Assembly (NCBI RefSeq): GCF_010015585.1
Contig: NW_022985090.1
Location: 62,001 to 126,000, forward strand
DNA: 64,000 bases
From: Eremomyces bilateralis CBS 781.70
Taxonomy: Eukaryota > Ascomycota > Dothideomycetes > Eremomycetales > Eremomycetaceae
Direction: 5' to 3'
Below, piece after piece: positions 43,989 to 55,300 of the stretch. Numbering within the stretch: the stretch's first letter is position 1; every line of letters begins with the position of its first letter. A program made the position numbers and the translations under genes. The notes under the pieces were generated by a model that saw only the letters and a list, made by a program, of their open reading frames with translations, had not been told where the DNA came from and did no database searches.

Positions 43989-44792
43989 TCAGCCCACCGA
44001 CGCCAACTGACTCCTCTTCAACGCCAACGCCAACTCTTCCACACAAAACGGCGCCTCCCGCTGCGGCGTCCGCAAGATCCTCCGTGCCTCCATTTCCTCC
44101 TCCTGCGTCAACGTCGTCGGTGTACTTCGGCTATCAAGACTGTCTTCCGCCACCAACGACGGCGTCTTGATCCCGTCGCTCCGCCCCCCTTCCATCCCAT
44201 CAATCACGCTATCTCCCGGAGTCTCCCGCGGCTTCCCTTCACACCGCGTCAGGCTCGGGAGCTGTTGTTGCGGGTCACCGTCCACTGCCGTAACCGCCAC
44301 CGCCCCTTCCCGCGCCTCGACATCCAGCTCCTCGCACACCGGCTCATCGACCACGATCTCCGCCAGCGGCCGCGCTTTCTGGAAGCTCTTCCGCGGGATC
44401 CCGACCAGCACCGGCGTGTCCTCCTGCCGACTGCCCCGCCGACTGCTCGCGCAACTGTGCCCCGGCGAATATTCACTTAGCACGCTCCTCCTCCGCCAGC
44501 TGGTGGCCCAATCGTAGTTCTCGAGCTGCTCGCGGTGGGCCTTGGCGACGGGGCGGCGGTATTTGGGGAGGGGGAGGGATTCATCGGGGCGGTAGAGGAC
44601 GTGGTTGGGGTCCGGATCGTTGGGGTTGGCGGGGGTGGAGGGGAGGGAGGATTTGCGTTTGGATTTGGCGCGGAGTTTGATGATGGGGTTGCGGGAGGGT
44701 TTAGTCGTGGTGGTTGTTGTGGCGGATTTGGGGAGAGTGGTGGTGGAGGAGTCGCGGGAGACGTAACGTTTGAGGCGGTTGCGGAGGGACAT
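43989..44792 (-). CDS. Conserved fungal protein of unknown function
   Basis: A single exon of 267 residues. It begins with a basic, Ser/Thr-rich segment (MSLRNRLKRYVSRDSS, then a Thr run) and continues with a short conserved-looking block (DWATSWRRRSVLSEYSPGHS). It ends with an acidic/polar tail containing EEEMEARRILRTPQREAPFCVEELALALKRS. No membrane segment or signal peptide. The third-position GC bias fits a real gene. The function is unknown and no domain was recognised. Confidence 0.65.
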   Translation of the reverse strand: MSLRNRLKRYVSRDSSTTTLPKSATTTTTTKPSRNPIIKLRAKSKRKSSLPSTPANPNDPDPNHVLYRPDESLPLPKYRRPVAKAHREQLENYDWATSWRRRSVLSEYSPGHSCASSRRGSRQEDTPVLVGIPRKSFQKARPLAEIVVDEPVCEELDVEAREGAVAVTAVDGDPQQQLPSLTRCEGKPRETPGDSVIDGMEGGRSDGIKTPSLVAEDSLDSRSTPTTLTQEEEMEARRILRTPQREAPFCVEELALALKRSQLASVG

Positions 44793-46992
44793 TGTGAGGA
44801 GACGGAGGGATGTGATAGCGAATGTTGGAGAGGAGGGGATGGAAGCGATTGATGGCTCTCTGGAAGTAGACGTTACGGATCCATAAGGTCGAATATGTAT
44901 AGTTCGTGAAAGTGTTTTGTGTTGTCTTATCGTCGTGGAGTGACGGAAGGGAGACTGTGGCCGGGATATCGCGTGGAAGTGACGTTGGAGAGCAATTCGG
45001 TCGAAAAGGAGATAATCGGCAGTGTTGAACCGTAGTGGTGATAACGAGGGACGACCTCAACTAACACCATGACATATTCACATCGTACTGTGTCGAAGAG
45101 CAGAAAGAAGGATCAAGTGATACCAAGAGAGGTGGAGCGTCGGCATCGTAATAAGGTGAAGGGACGGAGTCCATCCGCCCCCGAAACCCATTTCGCAATC
45201 TGACGTCCACATCTCCCATCAGCCATCATCCACCAAATCTGCCGCCAACCAGACCCAGTCCCACGTCGATGGAGCGCCATCCCCCTAGGGCCCAAGCACC
45301 TCGAGGCATCTCACAACTCGGATTCCTCCGCGCCCACCCGCAAGACCATTCGCACCCTAAAACCACACACAAACCGACACCCTCGGGACCGGGTTGGATT
45401 CCGCGCCACGCCGCCTCACTGGGGCCCGCGAAAGATCCAGATTCCCGAATCGCATTTCTGGGTTTTGATTCTGGGTTTTGATTCTGGGTTCTGAGTTTTG
45501 TCGCCTTCCCAGTCTGGCAGCGTGGAGAATCGATCGACCTTTTGGAATGGCATGCACCGCCCCGGGTGATTGGTCGGCTCGCTAATCGCGGACGGGGGCT
45601 TCGGGGTGGCTTCGGCGACTGCGACCTACAGGGCGGAGGCCGGAGAATCTGGCTGGATGGGGCTCGGATAAGCCGGTCGACAGGGGTTAGAGGGGCGAAT
45701 CCAATGGGTTGGGCGGTGATTCGGGGATCAGCTTCCAATGACGAATGGTCTTCGATACAGGACAGAGTTGCGTGCATGATTGCGTGGGGTGCGCCTTGCG
45801 AGGGGTGGGCTGTTACATTCCTGTTCAGGGCTAGGGAAGCCAATTCGTATTTCTTGGTTCGGTGAGCTTATATTGAACGCCTCTTGGAGTTGAGCTTCCT
45901 TATTGGGTCTGCTACTGTAGGCTCTATTCCGTAGTTGCATCGTTAAATTATTGTGCAGCTGTCGGCCTCTCGAAACTCAAAGCTAGTTGAGCACGTTGAG
46001 GGCTTGAGCAAGGCACACAGGAGATTGCCACCTGGTGATCGCTCTAGGCAGGAGGTCTCAGTCTCAGGCATCGATTCATTCGTTTCTGCGGTTCTGCGCC
46101 TGTTTCGTGCATGTTGTTTCCGTCAACATCCGGGACTGGGTTTGATTCGCTACCATGGTATGACCAGGTACTCGGAGATTGATTGGAGTTGAGGGCTTAA
46201 CTCCGGGTCAATCTAGAACCTTAGTTCACCGATTCCTTGACACCAGGAATGATGCCACTGTCATTTTCTCGACCCTTCGGCATAGCTAGGTGGTTTCACT
46301 TCCATGAGACAGCATATGATGAGCGAGGGACCAAAGTTTCAACTCCAAAGGTTGGTGTACGTGCAAACGGGTCAGAGTGGTTGGAGTCAAGCTACCTACA
46401 CATATCCTGCTCCTGGCGAGAGGTAGTAGTTCATGGCAGAAGGGTTGGATATTCAGACGACTTGCACTCGTTCGCAATCGACTTCTCTATATAATTCCTA
46501 CTATGCTTTGGTATATATGGCACTCCATAGGCCTGCCGTTCTTCTCTCTTCCGCTTCTTCAAAGTCCAATCTTCTTTCGGTACGAGTACTGGCTTCTGGC
46601 GTCCCACGTCTTATCTTTGTGTTAATTATCCGCTTATATTTTTGGAGTTTGTTCTTGAGCACGACCACCATGCTCCTACTCTTGACAATGAATTGATACA
46701 ATGATAAGCCGCTGGAGGGTTGAGATTTTCCAAATCACTAGACAGAAAAGCTCGAACTATGTACTGCCAGTCAAGAATTTTGCTATCGCTTTACATGGCA
46801 CCCTCACGTCCTCAACAGCAAGATAAAATTCAAGGATGCGATACATTTACGGCAAATAACATCTTCAACGTCTGGGCTACTAAGCCGAACATTCTCCAGT
46901 GTGACCTCTCCGCTGGAATTCCCGCTCGCATCAAACGGGAAAGAGATACGATAGGTACCCATGACGATGTCATCACCTCGGCCGCATTCAGA
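44793..46992. other. Promoter region and spacer
   Basis: GC-rich stretch at 45230-45850 carries overlapping long frames on both strands, none with a recognisable domain. It also contains three copies of a 13-bp repeat at 45456-45494. Confidence 0.45.
45456..45494. repeat. 13-bp tandem repeat, three units
   Basis: TTCTGGGTTTTGA occurs twice exactly, followed by TTCTGGGTTCTGA. Confidence 0.9.
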
Positions 46993-47585
46993 TCAAAGAG
47001 TAGCACCTTTATTTGAAGCGGTCGCGTTAAACCTACCAGCATCGTCAAGCTCCTTGCCGCTGATCAATGTCCGGAAAATTGCCATCTTTTCAAGCTCGTT
47101 AGAAACGATTCGTCGGAGTCCACTGAACCGCGAAAGAATCTGCACCTGGTTTCCACCACTAGCGAACAAATACGTCGGGCTCAAATTCGCAACCGCGCTG
47201 TCCAACCAACTACGTCCACGAAACGTCATCGTGGCCGGCGACCATTGATCCAACAGATCATATTTCACCTGAAGGTAGACTTGGCACAGCGTGGTTCGGT
47301 CTCCACGATATGTGGTCGGACCGACGGCTTCTTGGAATGCGTCGAAGAATAGATCCGTCGAATTGCCGTAAAGTTGAGGGTTCCGGCGGAGCAGGCGCGG
47401 TCGCTGTGGAAACGGCCGGTAAACGTTAATGGTATAGAAGGGAGGGTTTGCTCCGAGATATATGACAAGGTACGGAAGATGACGAGAAGCTTTAGGACGG
47501 TTGACTGGGTCCAGGCCATGACGGTGGAAAGGGGGCGAGTGTTGGTAGAAGAGAAACCAGTCCTGTGTCGGAAAGCTAGATCCAA
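46993..47585 (-). CDS. DUF4360-like secreted protein with a frame change
   Basis: A signal-peptide-like start (MAWTQSTVLKLLVIFRTL) at 47585 leads to CSAGTLNF. Near 47380 the conserved part continues in another frame: NSTDLFFDAFQEAVGP, TTLCQVYLQVKYDL, ATMTFRGRSWLD and PTYLFASGGNQVQILSRFSG. This is the strand order of DUF4360 fungal secreted proteins. The protein ends soon after, so the C-terminal Cys-containing block is not seen in frame. The shift could be a true break, a sequencing error or an unseen intron; I favour a decaying gene. Expected location is extracellular and no enzyme function is known for the family. Confidence 0.45.
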
Positions 47586-47622
47586 GGTGCCTTCTGGCTA
47601 GGTGGTGTACTATATAATACAT

Positions 47623-48467
47623 CTATTGAAAAGATATGAAGCTATCGCAGGACAGCCTAATCTAAGTTCATATACAGCGGTCAGGTAATCAATTCAATAC
47701 GAAGCTTTTGTCTGAACATCAAGCACCGGATGCTTGCCCGTAGTTCGGGGTCAACTAGGACCATCGCTTGATGCATCTTCGTTCTACTGTGTCATAGTAT
47801 AATTGAATAATTCTGAATATGAGTACAATGTTCCGGCTCATTCACCCAATGCTTGCATGCCATGAGCCGATCGAGAAATAAAAACGCGGAGAAAATGGGT
47901 GACGTTAGTATTTTCGCATGGAAGAAGGTGGGGCCGTTACAATCCCTGTAGCGATCCTGCCCGATCAGGAAATGGTGAGGTCATACAAGTTACCACCAAA
48001 CTTCGTACCAAACTTTCCACCGTTGACTCCAGAACTTCCTTCTTTTCCTGGTCTGCTCAGCCATTTCCTGTAATCGCAATACCATCTGCTCCCATTACCG
48101 CCGCATATTTGTCCCACTGGACACCGCGAGGGTTGAAAGCGAAGAGAAATTCGGCGCCTGGATTGGCACAGAGGGGTGGATTTGCCAGTCAATCGGGAAG
48201 TATGGTCTCTCCGACCGAGGAACGAAAGATGGAGAAATTCAGAGAGCTCGTTATGTTTGTCTATCATATCCTGCTCCCCAGAAACTACCAACTGACCCTC
48301 CGAATAGGCCTCCGTCTGCTGCTACTCTTCAGCGCTATAGCGCAGGGCAGAAGAATCGCAGGGCCTCTGGGGCAGGGAATCCGAGTAGCACTCCTCACTC
48401 CATAGCGCCCGGGAATAACACGACCGAAAGTCCCAGAAGCGTACAACCAGACCCCCCATCAAACCTC
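47623..48467. other. Spacer and possible 5' exons of the next gene
   Basis: From about 48036 the frame of the long plus-strand gene is already open, but no ATG is found in it until after 48468, so upstream exons or an intron probably lie here. Another frame (47899-48405) overlaps the same DNA. Confidence 0.4.
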
Positions 48468-51188
48468 TTGGTACCAGGGACAGATAATAGCTCACTGGAT
48501 TCTGGGAGCAACGCGCCGACTATAGCGAGCATCAAGTCTGGCCATATCGGAAAAGCACCACGGAAAGAACATTTCATTGGCACTTCAACACCTATAGATA
48601 CCAGCGCTGCGGATTCGGCTGCTGCTGGGGCTTCTGGAGCTAATGCATTTTCGCAAGATCACAGTTCATACGTGGCGGAACCGGCAACTGGCAAGCAACC
48701 TCCGACGGCACAGGCCCTTCCAGCGGTGAGAGATCTCCCTGGATCATCAATGGCGGCCCTCGCACCTGCACCGACTGAGGCTCTGGGTTCTTGCCCTCAT
48801 AACACTCTGAGCGACGAGTCTCCTGGCCTTGGAGCAGGAGGAGCGGTTGGTGCAGGCGCGTATTCCAGAGGAGGATCCGGAACTACGGGCCCTACTTCAC
48901 CCACGGGAAGCGATGAACTTTCGCGTGGGAGCAGTCATGGGAGCAGCTATTCAGGCCATAGGAGCCCTTACAGTGCTAAATCACTGGATCCACGAGTTGA
49001 CGGAATTCTGAGCGGGAAACGAGGAGTCAAGCATGCTGGTGGAATAACCAGGAAACCAGTGCCTCAGAGGGGTTCAACGCCAGGCCAGAGGGCCACGCAA
49101 CTGGATACTCAGAGAGCAATTAGTGGGACTTCAGTGTCAGGCCCCTTTGCAGAATCTCGAGCGGCTATCCCTGCTGGAGCGATAGGTACAACGGGGGTAG
49201 CTGCTACGATGCTTGGACGGAACGAGGAAGTTCCCACGATGGAGACGATCGGACAGCCACAACCTCCAGGGTCATATCCGATATCTGGGCCGGTTGCTCA
49301 TGAGCAGGGCTATGCACCAGATAGTGCAGTGGCGGCTAACCAAGTCAGTGAACCATCATCCCAGCCGATCCCAGAGCCGCAATCGACAGTCCAGGATATC
49401 CCAACCCAAGTTACTTCACTCACTACGGAAAGGCCTCAAGGTGACGCTGAGAAGGGGACAGAGTTTGTCTCACCATATGTATCGAACCGGCCAGCGTTAG
49501 GGGATGAGCAGAGCGAGAAGGGTCCGGGGGGTCACAAAGATCAATCAAAGCATGGCAATACAGTGGCTGCTAAAGTTGGTACCACTGGACTAGGAGTTGT
49601 TATTACTCATCAGCACGGAGAGCACGAACAAATTCTCGCACATCAACCAGAAAATGCAGACATATCGCCTGGGGACCGAGTCATTGGAGACATCTCGCCA
49701 AGGAGAAGCATGCTCGAGAAGAAGGACAGTAAGCATGCGCGGAAGGCAAGCACTGAATCGGGAAAGGAAAAGAAGGGCCTCATCCACCGATTGACGCATC
49801 GTCGTAAGAGCAAGAAACACAGCTATGATGAGGCAGTCGAGCCTGTAGGAGAGAACCCAGGAAATCATGATTCTGCTTCAGCTGCGGTCCGTATTCCTGA
49901 CCGCACCTCTTCTCAGAATCGTGCCCAGCAGGAACCCGAAGACCCCCCCCCTGCAATGAAGGATGAGAAATTGGACGACGAGAAGGACCACCACTATGGC
50001 GCCGTCGCGGCCACAGGCGCTGCTGCAGTCGGATCCGGTGCTCTCACTTCTGAGGTACTGGGGAACCAGAAGGACTCAGAACTTCGCCACGAACCTATTA
50101 CTCGAGAGAGTTCCTCCTCGGGACCGCGAGAAAGCAAAATCTATGCACCAGGAGACAGTACCACCTACGGGCCAAACAGTGCCACTGGCTTTGCCGATGC
50201 ACCCCGAGAGCCTAGCCGCTATGGAACGGGTAACATGGGCTACGATTACACGGAAGGACAGGGCATGGACAGCACTGGCAGCTATGGATACGGTGCTATG
50301 GCAGCAGCAGGAGGATTCGGAGCAACACCCGCGCTGGACGCCTCTCATCACCAGTATCCGACTGATGCGACGAGCAGCGTATATAGCCACCAGCAGCCTC
50401 AAACCCCAGAATTCATTTCCGGCAGTGCTGCTCCTGACTACACACAACTAGCAGACCCTCCAGGGGCCAATTACCCCTATCCCGGCATCCTCCCCTCCGA
50501 CCACGACCCAGTCGTCCGCCGCGCCGACCCCCGTTTTGTCGCCGCCGGCTTCACCCAACCCGCCTTCCCACGCCCTCAAGCCGACCAATCCACCAAATAC
50601 CCCACCGGCGGGCCTCCCGACTACCCCCATAAACCCCATAGCTACGACCACGCCGCTCCTCGCCATTTGACGAACCGGCACTTCGAGGAGCTCGGGCTCA
50701 GCCACCATGGTCCCCGACCTGACGCGGCAGATACATCCAACTATAAACCCGCCATCTCAGGCGCTGGCGGTGCGAGCATCGGCGCTGTGGACGTAGAGGC
50801 TGTCTACGCTGGACGTCACACGCCGCCAAAACAGAGCGAACTTTATGCGCCCCGTGACGGGACTAGTGACGTGCAGCCAAGGGAAGTCGGGTTCGGCTCC
50901 GCTGGCGGAAAAGGGCTAGTCGGCGCGTCTGATATGCCGGAGATGAAGGATAGCGCCGCTGTGAAGGCGATGGATATGGGTGAGCGGGGGAGTGTGAGGA
51001 AATCCGAGGAGATGGGCGTGGCGATTAGGAGGGTTAGTGTTGGGAGTGGGGGCAGTGGGGGTAGTGGAGGTAGTGGGAATGGGAATGGGAATGGGAATGG
51101 GAATGGGAAGTTGAAGGTGCATCCGAGTTTGAAGGGGCGGAATCGGCTGCATAAGGCGCCGAAGAAGGGGAAGAAGGTAGGGGCGTGA
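48468..51188 (+). CDS. Large disordered Ser/Gly/Pro-rich protein, start unresolved
   Basis: The frame is open for over 900 codons to the stop at 51186-51188, and the upstream 143 codons are also open. The composition is Ser, Gly, Pro, Gln and Ala rich. Marked features are a short basic cluster (GLIHRLTHRRKSKKHS) preceded by RRSMLEKKDSKHARK, a Gly/Ala stretch (GAVAATGAAAVGSGAL), many Tyr-Gly pairs, and a C-terminal GSGGSGGSGNGNGNG run followed by a basic end (KLKVHPSLKGRNRLHKAPKKGKK). The coordinates here mark the long frame, not a proven start codon (TTG at 48468); the first in-frame ATG lies about 93 codons later. Similar fungal proteins are often labelled cell-surface proteins, but without a signal peptide that cannot be supported here. 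Confidence 0.6.
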   Translation: MVPGTDNSSLDSGSNAPTIASIKSGHIGKAPRKEHFIGTSTPIDTSAADSAAAGASGANAFSQDHSSYVAEPATGKQPPTAQALPAVRDLPGSSMAALAPAPTEALGSCPHNTLSDESPGLGAGGAVGAGAYSRGGSGTTGPTSPTGSDELSRGSSHGSSYSGHRSPYSAKSLDPRVDGILSGKRGVKHAGGITRKPVPQRGSTPGQRATQLDTQRAISGTSVSGPFAESRAAIPAGAIGTTGVAATMLGRNEEVPTMETIGQPQPPGSYPISGPVAHEQGYAPDSAVAANQVSEPSSQPIPEPQSTVQDIPTQVTSLTTERPQGDAEKGTEFVSPYVSNRPALGDEQSEKGPGGHKDQSKHGNTVAAKVGTTGLGVVITHQHGEHEQILAHQPENADISPGDRVIGDISPRRSMLEKKDSKHARKASTESGKEKKGLIHRLTHRRKSKKHSYDEAVEPVGENPGNHDSASAAVRIPDRTSSQNRAQQEPEDPPPAMKDEKLDDEKDHHYGAVAATGAAAVGSGALTSEVLGNQKDSELRHEPITRESSSSGPRESKIYAPGDSTTYGPNSATGFADAPREPSRYGTGNMGYDYTEGQGMDSTGSYGYGAMAAAGGFGATPALDASHHQYPTDATSSVYSHQQPQTPEFISGSAAPDYTQLADPPGANYPYPGILPSDHDPVVRRADPRFVAAGFTQPAFPRPQADQSTKYPTGGPPDYPHKPHSYDHAAPRHLTNRHFEELGLSHHGPRPDAADTSNYKPAISGAGGASIGAVDVEAVYAGRHTPPKQSELYAPRDGTSDVQPREVGFGSAGGKGLVGASDMPEMKDSAAVKAMDMGERGSVRKSEEMGVAIRRVSVGSGGSGGSGGSGNGNGNGNGNGKLKVHPSLKGRNRLHKAPKKGKKVGA
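51040..51108 (+). repeat. Coding minisatellite (GGGGGTAGT and GGGAAT units)
   Basis: A 9-bp unit coding Gly-Gly-Ser three times is followed by a 6-bp GGGAAT unit coding Gly-Asn five or six times, near the 3' end of the large disordered gene. Confidence 0.85.
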
Positions 51189-51678
51189 AAGGAGGAGTGT
51201 GGGATGGTGGCTCTAGCTGGTTGCGTGGTGTTTCGGATGCGAGTTTCGAGTGCGAGAGAACCACGGTTGTATGATATTGTTCTGGTCTTAATGCCATATA
51301 TGATTATAAGCCCATGAATTATACGGACATTCCTATTCATAAGCTCACCCTTCTTATTCGGCAGCTTGGAGTGCCATCATGAAGCTATGAGATGAGGAGC
51401 TTCGTACTTGGGAATAATCGTCTCGTCCAAGAGGATGACCGTATCTCTTGACCGTCGCCGCGTCCATTCTCGTCAAGCAAGCTGCGCCGAATTCCTGAGC
51501 TTCGCTTCCGAACAGGTTTGCGCTTCTGCTTTCTGCGCATCGGAAAACTGAGCCTCCATCCTTTTCATAACCCAACAACCTCATCCATTCCATGATCCGA
51601 TCGTAGAATCAAGCGCTTCGCACCCATCTCACATCCCCAAGCGCAATCCAGGCGACATAACCCCATCACCCGTCTCCC
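51189..51678. other. Convergent 3' flanks
   Basis: Between the disordered-protein gene (plus) and LSM7 (minus). No coding signal. Confidence 0.5.
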
Positions 51679-52328
51679 TCACTCCTCCTCCGCGTTCAAA
51701 AAAGGATTCTGAATCTCCTGACTCCCATCGAGCGGCGAGATGGCGGTTAGCAACGTCCCTCTTGCGACGACCAGGCCGAGTGGGCGGGTGGATTCGTTGC
51801 CTTCTTCGTCTGTTCGACGTGTTAGTACCGAGATGGGGGAGGGAGGAGTAAAGATAGGACATACCGCGGACGGTCTCTTTGACTTCGTCGAGGACGAGGT
51901 TCATGAGCTGGTCAAAGCCTTTGAGGAGGCCGATGACTGGGGATTCCGTTAGCTATTTCTGCTCCTCACCGCCGCATCCAGCGAATCCAAAAATGAAGAA
52001 AACCCCGTCACCACCTCCAATCCTCCTCGTCATCTCCACCCCAACCTCCATAAAAACAATCCGTAGAAAAAAAAAAACCAAAGAAAAGCCTATCCAACCC
52101 ACCTTCCCTGCCCCCATTAAACTTCACCCGAATCTCCTTATCCATATACCGCCCGAGATCTAAAATATTCTCCTTCTTCCTCTCCCTCCCCTCCTCCCCT
52201 CCTTCCCTCCCCGCCCTCCCCTCCCCGCCCTCTCGATCGCCGCGTCCCCGTCCCCCGCCACGACCGCCCCGGCCACCGCGTCCTCCGCGAGGGCCGCCTC
52301 GGGCGCGGAAGGCGCCGCGTTCGGACAT
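51679..52328 (-). CDS. LSM7: U6 snRNA-associated Sm-like protein LSm7
   Basis: Exons 52328-52103, 51936-51865 and 51809-51679 give 142 residues. The Sm fold is complete: Sm1 (ILDLGRYMDKEIRVKFNGGREV, GLLKGFDQLMNLVLDE) and Sm2 (LGLVVARGTLLTAISPLDG). The tail (QEIQNPFLNAEEE) is typical of LSm7. The protein joins the Lsm1-7 ring (cytoplasmic mRNA decapping) and the Lsm2-8 ring (U6 snRNA). The N-terminal 55 residues are an unusually long Arg/Gly (RGG-like) and Glu extension, which could bind RNA or be methylated. The intron positions lie at the Gly-Gly-Arg-Glu turn and after the first half of the fold. No defect. Confidence 0.95.
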
Positions 52329-55300
52329 GGTTTGATGCGTGATTGAAGTGAAGAAAGAGGGTTGGTGATGCGGTGTATGGTGTGGGGATAGGTTGCGATA
52401 TGGATTTGATTTGCGGTTGCGGTTTGTTGATATTGGTGGAGGCACGTGGTGATCTAGGTTGAGGTTGATGGACGGGCGGAGATGGAGGAAGTTTGATTTT
52501 CCGGTAGGTGGGGGTGGAGTGGGGTGGAGCTAGGTGCATGAGTGTCACGTGCACGCCCCTTTAATGACCTCTGACCTCAACTGAGAGCGAACCATGGACG
52601 ACACAGATCTCACTCTGATTCTTCATTCTACACTCATGCCTCGCAAGAAATCTTCCATCTTCCACGCCCATCTTCTTGATCTGTAGCGCTCAAATGAAAT
52701 CTTCCAGGAGTGTGGATAATAAATCGTAATAAGTTGCCCTTTCTTCGCGCATATGCTTCACGATCTGTTGATTTGGCGTATCCACCTGCGATGCTGTTCA
52801 GTACTTCTCTAATGACGATGCCTAGATGCCGCATGCTCTCCCAACCCGGAAGACTACACGAAAAGGTAAGAAAAAACAAAGATTGTGCCATGTCCAGTAC
52901 AGTACATTGTGCGACGTATGCCGAGAAATGATTGCTCAGCGGCGAAAGCGCTGGGAATTGTTGCGCGGTCATCTGCGCTTCGAAAGAGCTTCGAATGAGA
53001 CGGAGAGTCATCAGGTTCAGCATGGCAGCAAGTGTCGGCACAATGCTGTGGCTCGAACCCTAGTCGTTTCAGAGTCGAAATGTTTTCTGCGACGCGCATT
53101 GAATTAATTTTGCACTACTTAAACCGAAATCTTAGGTATTCTGGTGTATGAATCGCCGGGTCACTATGGTGTGTTGGGGGTTGGTGGACCTCGTCATGCC
53201 CTCTAGTCAAGAGCTCCCGGTTCGATTCGGTCACAGTCAACTATGAGTCGAGGTTTCAGAAGCCTCTTGACGATGACGGTTCTGTTGGTGCAAAAACCTG
53301 CTTTCACCATGCCGCGGGTTTTTGTAGCGCTTGCCCTTACGTGTAGAGTAGTCGTAAGGGGGCGTGAGCTTTTTGCAATTTCCTTCTAGGAATCTAGAAG
53401 TCCGAGAGGATGGATGTTTTAGATGTTGAGTCTCCGGTCGCCCCTTCCCTTCGGTCAGTTGGCACTTAGGGGGGTCTTTGTTCGTTTGATGATCAACTTC
53501 TCCTTCTCAGCCGTGAGGATAGATGCTTTAAAGCAAAAGGGTTAATAGATATTGTTCCAATACAATACTATACGGCGTATAGAAGATATCATATGGATGG
53601 AACATCTTCTGAGCATTGACAAGCTATTCCGTAGGGCCTGCCTCCACAGCATACTCTACTAATCGATTGGCTCTGAGGGTTGAGGTGCTTAGGAAAGCGA
53701 ATAGAAGCTCGGCTTGTCTTGTAAGAGAAAATTAAAAGTGCGCTGATCCTACGTGGATAGAAGCTGTCTGTCACGGTGCTATTTTGGAGGACCATGGATA
53801 TGGATCACTATCGTAAAACAGCTTGTATTTGACGAAACGAAAGATGAAGAAGGAGAATGGGAAACCAGAACAGAGAGAGATATAATATACACAAAGCGGG
53901 ATTGTGAATCACCACGTGATAGCCCCTAACACATCGGAGGCATCACATCACATCGTATCGTGAGGCATCCGTATCAGGCCATAAGTCAACAATACATTAA
54001 CGCCTCAAAGCACGAAAAGTACGACCGTGACACTGTCAATCATTAGTTTAGCGTCCTTACTATCCCTTAGATCTTATATCGCATACACATTAATTAGATA
54101 TGATGCCAGCAAGTCGATCAAATCTTATCTCGTCAGACATTTCCCTTTGGAGCGTTGATCGATTGCCATCGTTCCGCTCTCCTTTCAAGCGTCGCTCCAA
54201 TCTCGGGTACATCCTGGCTGAAATACAACATGTAGCCTACCGCGGTTCGAGTAGATGATACAGAACCACCCGCTGGCGTGGAAGCGAAACATCAAGCAGT
54301 CGAAGTGACGGTGACAAGCTTTCGGGTACCCTGCTTAGCGTGGCATGGCGAAAGCTTGCGCAGCCTCTGGCGGGGATGTTTCAAAGATAGTGGGGCCAAT
54401 CTGTCTCGATTGCACGGGTCGGGCTAGTTTGATGAACGAGAGCTCGGTCGAGGATGGTCCGGTGGCATGGGGAGGTGGTGAGGGTTCGTTTCCGGATATA
54501 ACGGGTGAAGGGAATGAAGTGCAGGGGAGTCTAGTTCCGGGATAGTGGTGTTGCAACGAGAAGATTGGTGCAACTCGCAGGAATATATTATTAACCTGCT
54601 CCGAGATGAGGTGGAGGATGAGGATCCGATAGTGCTTAGTTCGGAATCCTCCTACAGGATACTTCGAATCAGGCCGTGAATGTTCACGTTGCCTTTGTCT
54701 CGGGTAGGGATGCATGAATCACCTCAGTGATACCGCCACTCCGCTCGGGCAGGCATCCATATGAATCAAGGAAAAATATCAATATCAAGTAATGCAGCTA
54801 ATAGCATACCATGTAGTGCTGTGCCGTATCAGAAACACCAGTGGGCGTCGTCATCAATATTTAATAGGATTGGTGCCGTCCCGCCCCGCAGATGAGGCTT
54901 GCCATGGGTTGGGGGGCGGGATCTGAGCTCATGAGCTGAATGTCAGCGAGGCTGCGCCGCTGCGGCAGCTCGGACTCCACAGATGCCGTTTGTTCCGCCC
55001 CCCTCTTCGCCTACGATACACCAGACTCGCGATGGACTTTGTCAGTGAGTTGTTTTCCCCGGTGGGGTGTCAGATGCAGGTTGGCCTTACCCTTATAGAT
55101 GGAGAGGGGTCGCGTCGTGGAATGCGCTCGTGACGATATGATCAACACACCGCCAACTGTCATTGTATACGTGTGGAGAGAGCACTTCGGACTTAATCGG
55201 CCACTTCGGATGAAGGGAAATACCATCAATACTATGCATCCCACCATTATCAGTCATCGCATCACCACATCCACGCGTTAGTTAGATTAGTAAGGACTGC

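Noticed and set aside
45226-45865. Overlapping 107- and 205-codon frames in a GC-rich stretch
   Set aside because: Low-complexity translations on both strands without domain features, and no conserved block. Probably chance frames due to base composition.
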